DNA of 64,000 bases from Pseudoalteromonas sp. SMS1 (GTDB lineage: Bacteria > Pseudomonadota > Gammaproteobacteria > Enterobacterales > Alteromonadaceae), in assembly GCF_021530565.1 (NCBI RefSeq), contig NZ_JAKGBI010000014.1, positions 1 to 64,000 of the forward strand, in the 5' to 3' direction. The stretch's first letter is position 1. Every line of letters starts with the position of its first letter. Under the pieces are notes generated by a model. That model was given only the letters and a program-made list of their open reading frames with translations, made no database searches and was not told the origin of the DNA. Made by a program: the position numbers and the translations under genes. Shown here one piece after another: positions 37,009 through 46,813 of this stretch.

Positions 37009-37214
37009 GCGAACTGATGCTGCTGGTTTTTGCCGTATGCCTGTACATCGTGCCAATTGGCGTCGTGGCAGGCAGTAAGCGCTCTAAGGGTCATGAAAAG
37101 AATGGTTGGTTGATAGGCACTTTGTTCTTTTCTTGGATAGCGTTACTGCTGTACCTATCGATGATCCCGAAAGAGGGGCGAGTGAAGGCTCGCCGAAGTA
37201 AAAAGCAAGAATAG
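37005..37214 (+). CDS. Small two-TM membrane protein coupled to the channel gene
   Basis: A 69-residue protein with two hydrophobic stretches (about residues 3-21 and 36-54) and a basic tail (KARRSKKQE). ATG 37005 overlaps the channel stop by four bases (ATGA), so its translation depends on the channel gene. The family is not recognised. An accessory role for the channel is inferred from coupling only. Confidence 0.55.
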   Translation: MSELMLLVFAVCLYIVPIGVVAGSKRSKGHEKNGWLIGTLFFSWIALLLYLSMIPKEGRVKARRSKKQE

Positions 37215-37217
37215 GGA

Positions 37218-37676
37218 TTATTGTGACATAGCCACAATATGTTGCCACTCCCTGTCAGTGACGGGCATGATGGATAGACGACCCGCTTTTTTCAGTGCCA
37301 AGTCGACAATGTTGTCATCTGCTTTGATTGCTTTTAGCGTGACGGGGTTAGGCAACTGTTCAACGTATTGCACGGTAACGCCAACCCAACGTGGCTTGTC
37401 AGGGCTGGATTTTGGGTCGTAATAGTGACTTGAAGCATCAAATTGATAAGGATCGACCTGTGCTGCTTGAGTGATTTTTGCAACGCCAACAACAGCTGGG
37501 ACTTTACAACTTGAGTGATAGATAAAAACGAGGTCGCCTTCTTGCATGCTGTCACGCATAAAATTACGAGCTTGATAGTTTCTTATCCCTTCCCAAAAGG
37601 TGCTTTGCTGTGGCGCATTCTTTAAATCGGTGAGTGAATACGCATCTGGTTCTGTTTTGAATAACCAATAAGCCAT
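37218..37676 (-). CDS. EVE domain protein
   Basis: A compact EVE/PUA-like fold that binds modified bases in DNA or RNA. The start MAYWLFKTEPD, the middle WEGIRNYQARNFMR, the GDLVFIYHSS strand and the RWVGVTVQYV segment are hallmarks. It is 152 residues, the usual length for stand-alone EVE proteins. It is convergent with the channel operon (3 nt between stops). Confidence 0.88.
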   Translation of the reverse strand: MAYWLFKTEPDAYSLTDLKNAPQQSTFWEGIRNYQARNFMRDSMQEGDLVFIYHSSCKVPAVVGVAKITQAAQVDPYQFDASSHYYDPKSSPDKPRWVGVTVQYVEQLPNPVTLKAIKADDNIVDLALKKAGRLSIMPVTDREWQHIVAMSQ

Positions 37677-37750
37677 TATAAATACTCATTTAAAAGTAGA
37701 TTAGTGTATTATTATCAGTAATTGCGATAACTACAATGGTGAGGTGGGCA

Positions 37751-38608
37751 ATGAGTCGGGTGTTGCAAGACTTACTTGATTTATTAAGTTTGGAAGAGAT
37801 TGAGCAGGGAATATATCGCGGTCAAAGCCAAGATCTTGGTTTTCCACAAGTATTTGGTGGGCAGGTCATGGGGCAGGCATTGTCTGCGGCAAAATACACG
37901 TTGCCTGAGGGACGTTATGTGAACTCATTACATTCCTATTTTTTGCGCCCCGGAGACGCAACGAAGCCAATCGTTTATGATGTTGAAAACATTCGTGATG
38001 GGCGGAGTTTTAGCACGCGTCGAGTGAGCGCGATACAGTACGGTAAACCCATCTTTTATATGACCGCCTCTTTTCAGGGCGATGAGCCAGGTATGTCACA
38101 TCAAAGTGATATGCCAATTGTGCCTAAGCCAGAAACGTTAAAGTCGGCACTACAATTTTATCAAGATAATGCAGAGCTCATTCCTGAGTCTCTGAGACCC
38201 AAGTTTACGCAAGAAATGCCATTGGACATGCGACCAGTCAATTTCCAAAACCCTTTTCAGCCTCAAAAGGCACCTGCAAAACGGCATGTCTGGTTTAAAG
38301 CCAACGGCACCATGCCGGATGAAAGGCGTATTCATAATTATTTGCTAGCATATGCATCGGATTTCGAATTTTTGCCTACGGCATTACAACCACACGGGCT
38401 CTCTTTCATGCAGCCAAATATGCAAGTGGCAACCATCGATCATGCTATGTGGTTCCATCGCCCGTTTAGATTGGACGATTGGATGCTGTACAGTGTTGAT
38501 AGCCCGAGTGCAAGCAACGGTCGAGGTTTGGTACGTGGGCAGTTTTTCAACCGGCAAGGTGAGTTAGTGGCCTCAACTATTCAAGAGGGCGTTATGCGTC
38601 AGCGCTAG
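37751..38608 (+). CDS. tesB: Acyl-CoA thioesterase II
   Basis: A double hot-dog thioesterase that hydrolyses medium and long acyl-CoAs. Strong resemblance to E. coli Tes[21 protein letters not shown] (with the Asp-bearing second half [13 protein letters not shown]), [26 protein letters not shown] 37751 ([12 protein letters not shown]) is chosen over 37736 because it matches the family start and follows gaggtggg. Length is 285 residues. It is convergent with plsB. Confidence 0.94.
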   Translation: MSRVLQDLLDLLSLEEIEQGIYRGQSQDLGFPQVFGGQVMGQALSAAKYTLPEGRYVNSLHSYFLRPGDATKPIVYDVENIRDGRSFSTRRVSAIQYGKPIFYMTASFQGDEPGMSHQSDMPIVPKPETLKSALQFYQDNAELIPESLRPKFTQEMPLDMRPVNFQNPFQPQKAPAKRHVWFKANGTMPDERRIHNYLLAYASDFEFLPTALQPHGLSFMQPNMQVATIDHAMWFHRPFRLDDWMLYSVDSPSASNGRGLVRGQFFNRQGELVASTIQEGVMRQR

Positions 38609-38626
38609 GCACTGACGCTACTGTTT

Positions 38627-41053
38627 TTACAACGTATCGTGGATCGACTGCCAAATTCGTGCTGGCAATAAATCATTGAGGTGCTGTTGCAAGTGATCCA
38701 TGGGTGTTGCAGCACGAATGGATTGTTGCTCTGAGATGGCAATATATGCGTGCTCTCGCAGGCTATTGATAAAGTTGCTCAGCACTTTTTTGTCGAAAAA
38801 TTCCGGGCTTTTTATACCATGGAGTGTGCCCAACCGATTGGCTAAAATTTCGCTTTCATTTTCTAAGTCTGCACGTTTGATATCTTGATGCTTGAGGATC
38901 AGACTACTGGTAATAGCATAACGCTCCAATGTGAGGTGACATACTTTGCCAAGCATTTCGAGCTTGGTAAGGGCACTGTTGTCTTTATTACTTGTGGCTT
39001 GCGTGCCATCGAAGGTAATTAGCTTATGCTCAGCAAAGTTAGCCAATATATCTTGAATATAGCCTTCGCGCAGAGGCATTAGGAACCATTCTTTGGCAAA
39101 CAAAGGGTAAAGCGTGGCAATTTTCTCTTCACATTCTTGTAGCGTCACCTCGTAGCGATTAAACAACATTTGCGCAATCACACTGGGAACGGCAAATAAA
39201 TGCAAAATGTTATTTCGATAATAGTTGAATAGCGTACGTTCTTTTTCTTTAATCGTGATGATATCACCTAAACCATCTTGCAGTACCTCAAGCTTTTCAA
39301 GCTTCAAGGCATGCTCCAGTAACGCGTCCGCTTCTTCATTTGGTTGGGTGACATAGTCACTGTACTTTGCATGCTTTTGCAATGACAGATAAAAGCGCAA
39401 TTGTTCTATGAGCTTTTGTCGACTGAGTGCAAATTGTTCGTTACTCAGTAATATCGTTGCCAATAAATTGATGACATTTAATGCTGCGCTAGCATTGATG
39501 TTGGTCATAATTTGGTCCGCGACGTTGGCGACTTGACCATTTAGCCACTGTGGCTTCGGTGCTTCGTCCGCCGAGATTGCTTGTCGCCAGTCTGGTTGAT
39601 GTTCATTTAAGTACTGATTAAGGTGAATAGGCTGACCAAAGTTTAAATACCCTCGACCATAGTTTCTAAGGTTTTTTATTGCTTTGAATATGCCCAACAC
39701 CGACTCATTTTTCTTATTGCTGCCTGCCAGCTCTTTGAGATAAGTATTGATTTCCATGACGTGTTCATAGCCGATATAAACCGGCACGATTGAGATTGGT
39801 CTATCGATACCGCGCAGCATTGCTTGCATCGTCATGGCCAACATACCTGTTTTGGGCGGTAATAATCGGCCAGTACGACTACGACCCCCTTCGGTGTAAA
39901 ACTTAACAGAATAGCCTTTGATAAATAGCTGGCTGAGGTACTCTTTGAACACCGCAGAGTACAGTTTGTTGCCTGCGAAAGAGCGACGTATGAAGAACGC
40001 CCCCGAACGTCTGAAAATCCCGCCTGCAGGGAAGAAGTTTAAGTTCACTCCAGCAGCAATATGTGGTGGTACTAAACCTTGATGATAAATGACATAGGTT
40101 AATAGCAAGTAGTCCATGTGACTGCGATGACACGGTACATAGATTATCTCATGACCTTTGTCAGCGAGCGCGCGCACTTCATCCGCGTATTTTACCTCAA
40201 TCCCGTTATACAATTTGTTCCACAGCCAAGTTAGTATTCTGTCAGCGACTCTGACCATGGCATCAGAATAATTCGCGGCAATTTCATCTAGCAAATCTTG
40301 CGCGTTCAATCTGGCTTCGTGATGGCTGAGGCCTTTTGTCTTGGCCTCCTCTGCAATGGCTTTTTTAATGCTGGGTGCTGCGAGAATTGAGTTGAAAAGG
40401 GCTTCTCTTGAAGGCAGCTTAGGTCCTGTTGCTGCAAGTTGTTGACGGCGAAAATGTACTCGTGCAACGCGCAACAGCTTTTGTGGTAACTCTTCGACGT
40501 CAGCCTTATCATTCATCAACTGCTCTACGTCAATAGGAGCGGAAAAGCGCACTAAATTGTCACGGCCAGAAAATAAAATCACAAAGCTTTTTCGTAACCA
40601 ACTTGGGGTAAGAGAGTGACTCAGTAAAGTCGCGAGACCTGGTTTCTCTTTGCCTGGATCTCTTCCCCAAAATACCGACACGGGGAGAATTTGTGCTTTA
40701 GTGCTAGGGTTAGCTTTGAGCGCATGAAAGATGTCTTTACTTAACTGCAATGCATCACTGGGTTTAGCGGTTTTTGAAAACAGCGGCGTGGGATTTTGCA
40801 TTGCAATGAATCGGGGTACTTCGGTACTGCCAATTTTTTGCATTTGCATTGGGCTCGGTAACCCAAGTGTTTTACACATTCGGTCTAGTGCTGCGAGGTC
40901 GGCATGAGAATTTAATCGAGTAACATAAAAAGTTGGCAGGTTAGGATCAAGCTCAAACTGTGCAATGGGGTCTTCTGGTAGCAGTTTGCTCTTTACCAGT
41001 AGCCAATTTGTCCACTGAGCGAGCACATTGAGACATTGTGAAAATAAGCGCAT
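38627..41053 (-). CDS. plsB: Glycerol-3-phosphate O-acyltransferase
   Basis: A membrane-associated first enzyme of phospholipid synthesis that acylates sn-glycerol-3-phosphate. The acyltransferase blocks are block I VPCHRSHMDYLLL (HX4D), block II GGIFRRSGAFFIRRSF, block III FYTEGGRSRTGRLL and block IV SIVPVYIGYE. The N-terminus (VLAQWTNWLLVKSKLLPEDP) resembles E. coli PlsB. ATG 41053 is preferred over the open TTG at 41065. Length is about 808 residues, the family norm. Confidence 0.95.
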   Translation of the reverse strand: MRLFSQCLNVLAQWTNWLLVKSKLLPEDPIAQFELDPNLPTFYVTRLNSHADLAALDRMCKTLGLPSPMQMQKIGSTEVPRFIAMQNPTPLFSKTAKPSDALQLSKDIFHALKANPSTKAQILPVSVFWGRDPGKEKPGLATLLSHSLTPSWLRKSFVILFSGRDNLVRFSAPIDVEQLMNDKADVEELPQKLLRVARVHFRRQQLAATGPKLPSREALFNSILAAPSIKKAIAEEAKTKGLSHHEARLNAQDLLDEIAANYSDAMVRVADRILTWLWNKLYNGIEVKYADEVRALADKGHEIIYVPCHRSHMDYLLLTYVIYHQGLVPPHIAAGVNLNFFPAGGIFRRSGAFFIRRSFAGNKLYSAVFKEYLSQLFIKGYSVKFYTEGGRSRTGRLLPPKTGMLAMTMQAMLRGIDRPISIVPVYIGYEHVMEINTYLKELAGSNKKNESVLGIFKAIKNLRNYGRGYLNFGQPIHLNQYLNEHQPDWRQAISADEAPKPQWLNGQVANVADQIMTNINASAALNVINLLATILLSNEQFALSRQKLIEQLRFYLSLQKHAKYSDYVTQPNEEADALLEHALKLEKLEVLQDGLGDIITIKEKERTLFNYYRNNILHLFAVPSVIAQMLFNRYEVTLQECEEKIATLYPLFAKEWFLMPLREGYIQDILANFAEHKLITFDGTQATSNKDNSALTKLEMLGKVCHLTLERYAITSSLILKHQDIKRADLENESEILANRLGTLHGIKSPEFFDKKVLSNFINSLREHAYIAISEQQSIRAATPMDHLQQHLNDLLPARIWQSIHDTL

Positions 41054-41335
41054 ACGCAGTACCAAGTATAAATTTTTGCAATAGAATATCAGGGATTAAC
41101 TGGACTGACCATGGTCCAGTAAGTTCTAGCACAGCCCGCTGAATGCTATGTGACCCGACGTTTTGGTCGTTTGTGTCAACACAGCCTCGTTTACGTTGTT
41201 TATTAGTATAGTACGGGGATAAAACAGGCTCGATAAAGATGACGTTAAAATATGGCAATGATTTATAGCCCTTCGGGTGCTTACCATAAAAAGCATGCGG
41301 GTAAATAACCGAGATAAAATTATTGCATTTTGTTG

Positions 41336-41363
41336 TTGCATTTATCACCAGTATCCTTATAAT
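41336..41363 (+). promoter_or_regulatory. Sigma70 promoter of the S10 operon
   Basis: A ttgcat (41336-41341) lies 16 bp from a perfect tataat (41358-41363). Transcription would start near 41370, giving a leader of about 185 nt, close to the 172-nt E. coli S10 leader. Confidence 0.75.
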
Positions 41364-41399
41364 GTGCAAACTTTCTCGGCTTCTGGCCGTTGAAAGTTA

Positions 41400-41516
41400 A
41401 ATGAAAAGCCTGGATTTCAGGCTATAAAACAGGAATTCCGATTTGGAATTCAATGGTAGAAATAAAAGAACAACCGACTTCTTAGGTATTATAAGATAGT
41501 TTCGGCGGTTTTTTTA
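41400..41516 (+). promoter_or_regulatory. S10 leader with attenuator-like hairpin
   Basis: Successive hairpins are visible: agcctg/caggct (41407-41423), gaattc/gaattc (41433-41451), and a long stem starting at 41472 and closing with cggtt (41506-41510) that runs into seven T residues. In E. coli, ribosomal protein L4 binds the S10 leader and causes termination at such a hairpin. An L4-responsive leader is inferred; the fold was not computed. Confidence 0.6.
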
Positions 41517-41544
41517 TGCTCTTTTTAAATGCTCTTTTAATTGA

Positions 41545-41865
<321 letters not shown>

Positions 41866-41892
41866 TCGAAAGATTAGAGAGGTTTTAGGAAA

Positions 41893-42528
41893 ATGGCATT
41901 AGGTCTAGTCGGTCGTAAAGTGGGTATGACACGTATCTTCACTGAAGATGGTGTATCTATCCCTGTGACAGTTATCGAAGCGACGCCTAACCGTGTAACG
42001 CAGATCAAATCTGACGCTACAGACGGTTATAACGCGCTTCAAGTTACTGCAGGCGAGAAAAAAGCAAGCCGTGTAAACAAACCAGCAGCGGGTCACTTCG
42101 CTAAAGCTGGCGTTGAAGCGGGTCGTGGCCTGTGGGAATTCCGTCTTAACGGCGGAGAAGGTGAGTTTGAAGTAGGTTCAGAACTAACTGTTGAACTTTT
42201 CACTGAAGTGAAAAAAGTAGACGTTACTGGCACTTCAAAAGGTAAAGGTTTCCAAGGTGGTGTTAAGCGCTGGAACTTCAGCATGCAAGACGCTACACAC
42301 GGTAACTCTCTATCTCACCGTGCTCCTGGTTCAATCGGTCAAAACCAGTCTCCTGGTAAAGTTTTCAAAGGTAAGAAAATGGCCGGTCAAATGGGTAATG
42401 TTCGTTCTACGACACAGAACCTTGAACTAGTTCGTGTTGACGCTGAGCGTAACCTGCTTTTAGTTAAAGGTGCAGTACCTGGCGCTATCGGCGGCGACGT
42501 TATCGTTAAACCTGCTGTTAAAGCATAA
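41893..42528 (+). CDS. rplC: 50S ribosomal protein L3
   Basis: An early-assembly 50S protein near the peptidyl-transferase centre. Recognisable parts: [16 protein letters not shown] start, the extended loop [11 protein letters not shown] and the [14 protein letters not shown] segment containing the Gln that PrmB methylates in E. coli. Length is 211 residues. It lies 27 nt after rpsJ, behind ggtttta. Confidence 0.98.
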   Translation: MALGLVGRKVGMTRIFTEDGVSIPVTVIEATPNRVTQIKSDATDGYNALQVTAGEKKASRVNKPAAGHFAKAGVEAGRGLWEFRLNGGEGEFEVGSELTVELFTEVKKVDVTGTSKGKGFQGGVKRWNFSMQDATHGNSLSHRAPGSIGQNQSPGKVFKGKKMAGQMGNVRSTTQNLELVRVDAERNLLLVKGAVPGAIGGDVIVKPAVKA

Positions 42529-42545
42529 GTCCTGGAGATTTAGTG

Positions 42546-43148
42546 ATGGAATTAGCAATTAAAGGCGCTGGTGCGCTTGAAGTTTCCGAAGCTACTTTTG
42601 GACGTGAGTTTAACGAAGCATTAGTACACCAAGTAGTTGTTGCTTACGCAGCAGGTGCTCGTCAAGGTACTAAAGCTCAGAAGACGCGTTCTGAAGTACG
42701 TGGTGGTGGTAAGAAACCATTCCGCCAAAAAGGTACTGGCCGTGCACGTGCTGGTACAATCCGCAGCCCAATCTGGCGCAGCGGTGGTGTGAGCTTTGCA
42801 GCTAAGCCGCAAGATCACAGCCAAAAAGTTAACCGTAAGATGTATCGCGGTGCGATCAAGAGCATCTTATCTGAACTAGTTCGTCAAGAACGTCTTGTTG
42901 TTGTTGAAAACTTCGGTTTAGAAGCACCTAAGACTAAAGAACTAGTCGCTAAGCTTAAAGAGCTTGAGCTAAAAGACGTATTAATCGTGACTGAAGAAGT
43001 AGATGAGAATCTATTCCTTTCATCTCGTAACCTGTACAAGGTTGATACTCGTGACGTAGCTGGCATCGACCCAGTAAGCCTAATCGCTTTCGATAAGGTT
43101 CTAATTACTGCAGGTGCTGTGAAGCAACTTGAGGAGTCATTAGCATGA
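42546..43148 (+). CDS. rplD: 50S ribosomal protein L4
   Basis: A 50S protein whose long loop lines the exit tunnel; in enterics it also represses the S10 operon through the leader. The protein begins [20 protein letters not shown], with the loop [22 protein letters not shown] 42546 matches the E. coli start and is chosen over GTG 42543. Its stop overlaps the rplW start (ATGA). Confidence 0.97.
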   Translation: MELAIKGAGALEVSEATFGREFNEALVHQVVVAYAAGARQGTKAQKTRSEVRGGGKKPFRQKGTGRARAGTIRSPIWRSGGVSFAAKPQDHSQKVNRKMYRGAIKSILSELVRQERLVVVENFGLEAPKTKELVAKLKELELKDVLIVTEEVDENLFLSSRNLYKVDTRDVAGIDPVSLIAFDKVLITAGAVKQLEESLA

Positions 43149-43447
43149 TCAGTGAAGAACGTCTTTTAAAAGTAATTCTTGCTCCACACATCTCTGAGAA
43201 AAGCACTATCTCTGCTGAAGCGAACAACACAATTGTGTTCAAAGTAGCAAAAGATGCAAACAAAGCTGAAGTTAAAGCAGCTGTTGAAAAGCTTTTTGAA
43301 GTAGAAGTAACTGGTGTTCGCACTCTAAATGTTAAGGGTAAAACAAAGCGTACTGGCATGCGTTTCGGCCGTCGTTCAGACTGGAAGAAAGCCTACGTTA
43401 CTCTTAAAGAAGGCAGCGAGCTAGACTTTGTCGGCGGCGCCGAGTAA
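43145..43447 (+). CDS. rplW: 50S ribosomal protein L23
   Basis: Located at the tunnel exit, where L23 contacts trigger factor and SRP. The 100-residue protein begins [20 protein letters not shown]. It overlaps rplD by 4 nt (ATGA), indicating translational coupling. Confidence 0.97.
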   Translation: MISEERLLKVILAPHISEKSTISAEANNTIVFKVAKDANKAEVKAAVEKLFEVEVTGVRTLNVKGKTKRTGMRFGRRSDWKKAYVTLKEGSELDFVGGAE

Positions 43448-43464
43448 TAAGGGGAGTTAGAATT

Positions 43465-44289
43465 ATGGCACTTCAAAAGTGTAAACCAACTTCTGCGGGT
43501 CGTCGTCACGTCGTTAAAGTGGTTAACCCTGATCTACACAAGGGTAAGCCATACGCTCCGCTATTAGAGAAAAACTCTAAATCAGGTGGTCGTAACAACA
43601 ACGGTCGTATCACGGTTCGTCACATCGGTGGTGGTCATAAGCATCACTATCGTGTAATCGACTTTAAACGTACTAAAGACGGCATTCCAGCTGTTGTTGA
43701 GCGTCTAGAGTATGATCCAAACCGTAGCGCAAACATCGCTCTTGTATTATATGCAGACGGTGAGCGTCGTTACATCATCGCACCTAAAGGTGTTAAAGCA
43801 GGTGATGCAATCCAGTCTGGTGTTGATGCACCAATCAAAGCTGGTAACACATTACCAATGCGTAACATCCCAGTAGGTACTACAGTACACAATGTTGAGC
43901 TTAAGCCTGGTAAAGGTGCTCAGATTGCACGTTCTGCTGGTGCATATGTACAGATCCTAGCGCGTGAAGGCCAGTACGTGACTCTACGTCTACGTTCAGG
44001 TGAAATGCGTAAAGTTGAAGCGGATTGCCGCGCAACTATCGGTGAAGTAGGTAACGCTGAACACATGCTTCGTTCACTAGGTAAAGCTGGTGCTAATCGT
44101 TGGCGTGGTATCCGTCCTACAGTTCGTGGTGTTGCCATGAACCCGATTGACCACCCACACGGTGGTGGTGAAGGTCGTACATCTGGTGGTCGTCACCCTG
44201 TGTCTCCATGGGGTAAGCCTACTAAAGGTGCTAAGACACGTAAGAACAAGCGTACTGATAAATTTATCGTACGTCGTCGTACTAAGTAA
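43465..44289 (+). CDS. rplB: 50S ribosomal protein L2
   Basis: A core 50S protein needed for subunit joining and peptidyl-transferase architecture. The 274-residue sequence has [20 protein letters not shown] at the start and the conserved [13 protein letters not shown] loop near the C-terminus (with the hydroxylatable His). It follows ggggag by 8 nt. Confidence 0.98.
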   Translation: MALQKCKPTSAGRRHVVKVVNPDLHKGKPYAPLLEKNSKSGGRNNNGRITVRHIGGGHKHHYRVIDFKRTKDGIPAVVERLEYDPNRSANIALVLYADGERRYIIAPKGVKAGDAIQSGVDAPIKAGNTLPMRNIPVGTTVHNVELKPGKGAQIARSAGAYVQILAREGQYVTLRLRSGEMRKVEADCRATIGEVGNAEHMLRSLGKAGANRWRGIRPTVRGVAMNPIDHPHGGGEGRTSGGRHPVSPWGKPTKGAKTRKNKRTDKFIVRRRTK

Positions 44290-44296
44290 TAGTTGA

Positions 44297-44584
<288 letters not shown>

Positions 44585-44596
44585 TCGGAGGGTATG

Positions 44597-44929
44597 ATGG
44601 AAGCATTAGCTAAACACAAATTCGCCTCTGGTTCGGCGCAAAAAGCACGTCTAGTTGCTGATCAGATCCGCGGACTTCCGGTTGATCGCGCGCTAGAAAT
44701 CCTAGCGTATAGCCCAAAGAAAGCGGCTGTATTGGTTAAAAAAGTACTTGAGTCTGCTATCGCTAACGCGGAGCACAACGAAGGTGCTGACATTGATGAG
44801 CTTAAAGTGGCTAAAGTATTTGTAGACGAAGGTCCTACAATGAAGCGTATTATGCCACGTGCTAAAGGACGCGCTGACCGCATCCTTAAGCGTTCAAGCC
44901 ACATCACTGTTGTGGTTTCAGATAGCTAG
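44597..44929 (+). CDS. rplV: 50S ribosomal protein L22
   Basis: A tunnel-constriction protein. [20 protein letters not shown] aligns with E. coli L22; ATG 44597 is preferred over the adjacent ATG 44594 for spacing to cggaggg. The beta-hairpin [18 protein letters not shown], a site of macrolide-resistance mutations in other bacteria, is intact. Length is 110 residues. Confidence 0.97.
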   Translation: MEALAKHKFASGSAQKARLVADQIRGLPVDRALEILAYSPKKAAVLVKKVLESAIANAEHNEGADIDELKVAKVFVDEGPTMKRIMPRAKGRADRILKRSSHITVVVSDS

Positions 44930-44941
44930 GAGATATAAGTA

Positions 44942-45643
44942 ATGGGACAAAAAGTTCATCCTACTGGTATTCGCCTAGGTATCTCAAAGCCTTGGGTATC
45001 TACTTGGTACGCGAATACAAAAGATTTCTCTGAGCAGCTTTTTGGCGATCACAAAGTGCGTCAATACCTTACTAAGGAATTGAAAAACGCTTCTGTGTCT
45101 AAAATCGTTATCGAGCGTCCAGCTAAATCTATCCGTGTAACAATTCACACAGCTCGTCCTGGTGTTGTTATCGGTAAAAAAGGTGAAGACGTTGAAAAGC
45201 TTCGCCAAGCTGTAACTAAGCTTGCTGGTGTACCTGCACAAATCAATATTGCAGAAGTACGTAAGCCTGAGCTAGATGCACAATTAGTTGCTGACGGTAT
45301 CTCTTCACAGCTAGAGCGTCGTGTTATGTTCCGTCGTGCTATGAAGCGCGCAGTTCAAAATGCAATGCGTCTAGGTGCTAAAGGTATCAAGGTTGAAGTT
45401 AGTGGTCGTCTAGGCGGCGCTGAAATCGCACGTTCTGAGTGGTACCGTGAAGGTCGTGTACCTCTACACACTCTACGTGCTGATATCGATTACGCTACTT
45501 CAGAAGCTTTGACTACTTACGGCATCATCGGTGTTAAAGTTTGGATCTTCAAAGGCGAAGTTATCGGTGGTCTTCCACTGAAACAAGAGCAAGAGAAGCC
45601 AGCTAAACGTGCACCGAAGAAAGCTAAGAAAAGTGCTAAGTAA
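44942..45643 (+). CDS. rpsC: 30S ribosomal protein S3
   Basis: Forms part of the mRNA entry channel. The protein (233 residues) begins [18 protein letters not shown], contains the KH-type segment [17 protein letters not shown] and ends with a Lys/Ala-rich tail. It lies 12 nt after rplV with gctaggag upstream. Confidence 0.98.
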   Translation: MGQKVHPTGIRLGISKPWVSTWYANTKDFSEQLFGDHKVRQYLTKELKNASVSKIVIERPAKSIRVTIHTARPGVVIGKKGEDVEKLRQAVTKLAGVPAQINIAEVRKPELDAQLVADGISSQLERRVMFRRAMKRAVQNAMRLGAKGIKVEVSGRLGGAEIARSEWYREGRVPLHTLRADIDYATSEALTTYGIIGVKVWIFKGEVIGGLPLKQEQEKPAKRAPKKAKKSAK

Positions 45644-45656
45644 GAGGTAGCGACTA

Positions 45657-46070
45657 ATGTTACAGCCAAAACGTACAAAATTCCGCAAGGTACACAAAGG
45701 CCGCAACCGTGGTCTTGCTACTAGCGGTAACAAAGTTAGCTTCGGTTCTTTCGGCTTGAAAGCGACTGGCCGTGGCCGTATGACTGCTCGTCAAATCGAA
45801 GCAGCTCGTCGTGCTATGACGCGTCACATCAAGCGTCAAGGTAAAATCTGGATCCGTGTGTTCCCAGATAAGCCGATTACAGAAAAACCGCTTGAAGTTC
45901 GTATGGGTAAAGGTAAAGGTTCTGTTGAATACTGGGTTGCTGAAATTCAGCCTGGTAAAGTACTTTACGAGATGGAAGGTGTTTCAGAAGAGCTTGCTCG
46001 TGAAGCATTCGACCTAGCTGCTCGTAAATTACCTTTCAAAACAACATTTGTAACTCGGACGGTAATGTAA
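45657..46070 (+). CDS. rplP: 50S ribosomal protein L16
   Basis: A 50S protein at the A-site. [20 protein letters not shown] at the start and the [14 protein letters not shown] block are typical. Length is 137 residues. The stop shares bases with the rpmC start (TAATG). Confidence 0.98.
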   Translation: MLQPKRTKFRKVHKGRNRGLATSGNKVSFGSFGLKATGRGRMTARQIEAARRAMTRHIKRQGKIWIRVFPDKPITEKPLEVRMGKGKGSVEYWVAEIQPGKVLYEMEGVSEELAREAFDLAARKLPFKTTFVTRTVM

Positions 46071-46261
46071 TGAAAGCTAGCGAATTGAAAGACAAAAGCG
46101 TAGAAGAGCTTAAAGCTGAACTTCTAGAGCTTCTTCGTGAGCAGTTCAACCTGCGCATGCAAGCGAGCACTGGTCAGCTAGCTCAAACTCACGAGCTGAA
46201 AAAAGTACGTCGCAGTATTGCGCGTGTTAAAACGGTTATCAACCAGAAGGCAGGTGCATAA
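46070..46261 (+). CDS. rpmC: 50S ribosomal protein L29
   Basis: A small helical protein near the tunnel exit. The 63-residue sequence begins [20 protein letters not shown]. Starts and stops overlap by one base with rplP and rpsQ, so translation is coupled. Confidence 0.97.
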   Translation: MKASELKDKSVEELKAELLELLREQFNLRMQASTGQLAQTHELKKVRRSIARVKTVINQKAGA

Positions 46262-46518
46262 TGAGCGATAAGATCCGTACTCTTCAAGGTCGTGTAGTTA
46301 GCGACAAAATGGATAAGTCAATCGTTGTTGCTATCGAGCGTCAGGTTAAACACCCGATCTACGGTAAATTCATCAAGCGTACAACTAAGTTGCACGCACA
46401 TGATGAAAACAACACAGCACTAGCAGGTGACGTCGTGACTATTCGCGAATGTGCGCCAATCTCTAAGAAAAAATCTTGGACGCTAGTTGACGTGATTGAA
46501 CGTCCTAAGAAAGCTTAA
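46261..46518 (+). CDS. rpsQ: 30S ribosomal protein S17
   Basis: A primary 16S rRNA-binding protein, last gene of the S10 operon. The 85-residue sequence begins [20 protein letters not shown] and has the [11 protein letters not shown] segment. In most gammaproteobacteria rplN and the spc operon follow directly; here a terminator and unrelated minus-strand genes follow. Confidence 0.98.
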   Translation: MSDKIRTLQGRVVSDKMDKSIVVAIERQVKHPIYGKFIKRTTKLHAHDENNTALAGDVVTIRECAPISKKKSWTLVDVIERPKKA

Positions 46519-46539
46519 TTTTTAATTAAGTTGACTTAT

Positions 46540-46569
46540 AAAAAACCCCAGCCTTGGCTGGGGTTTTTT
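46540..46569 (+). terminator. S10 operon terminator
   Basis: The arm aaaaaaccccagcc (46540-46553) pairs perfectly with ggctggggtttttt (46556-46569) across a 2-nt loop. It ends the operon 21 nt after rpsQ. A second AT-rich inverted repeat, cttaatt/aattaag (46514-46530), overlaps the rpsQ stop. Confidence 0.95.
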
Positions 46570-46813
46570 GCTTATATGCGTCGCAAAATAATTTCTATTT
46601 GGATGCTTATAATTGATCTTAGAGATTTCCAGCGCTGTTAAATGCCAGACCTTTGGCGCCTTAGACTGGATATCGGTCGCACACTACCAAGATAGATTAG
46701 CACCAATTACGGAAACCTCGCCGCTTTTGACAAAGATGATTCTGCGCGAACGGCTTGGCGTCGTTACATCATTGGCGCTGTTTTTCGCTCAACCTTTCAG
46801 AGCGAGTTAGCAC
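46570..46813. other. Region after the S10 operon, content unknown
   Basis: A 65-codon plus-strand frame (46613-46810) is open but has no recognisable family and no good ribosome-binding site. Base composition is less AT-rich than other intergenic segments, so it may be a remnant of a broken gene at a rearrangement joint. Nothing definite is called. Confidence 0.35.

Noticed and set aside
46613..46810. 65-codon plus-strand frame after the S10 operon
   Set aside because: No ribosome-binding site, no recognisable family; kept only as unexplained sequence.
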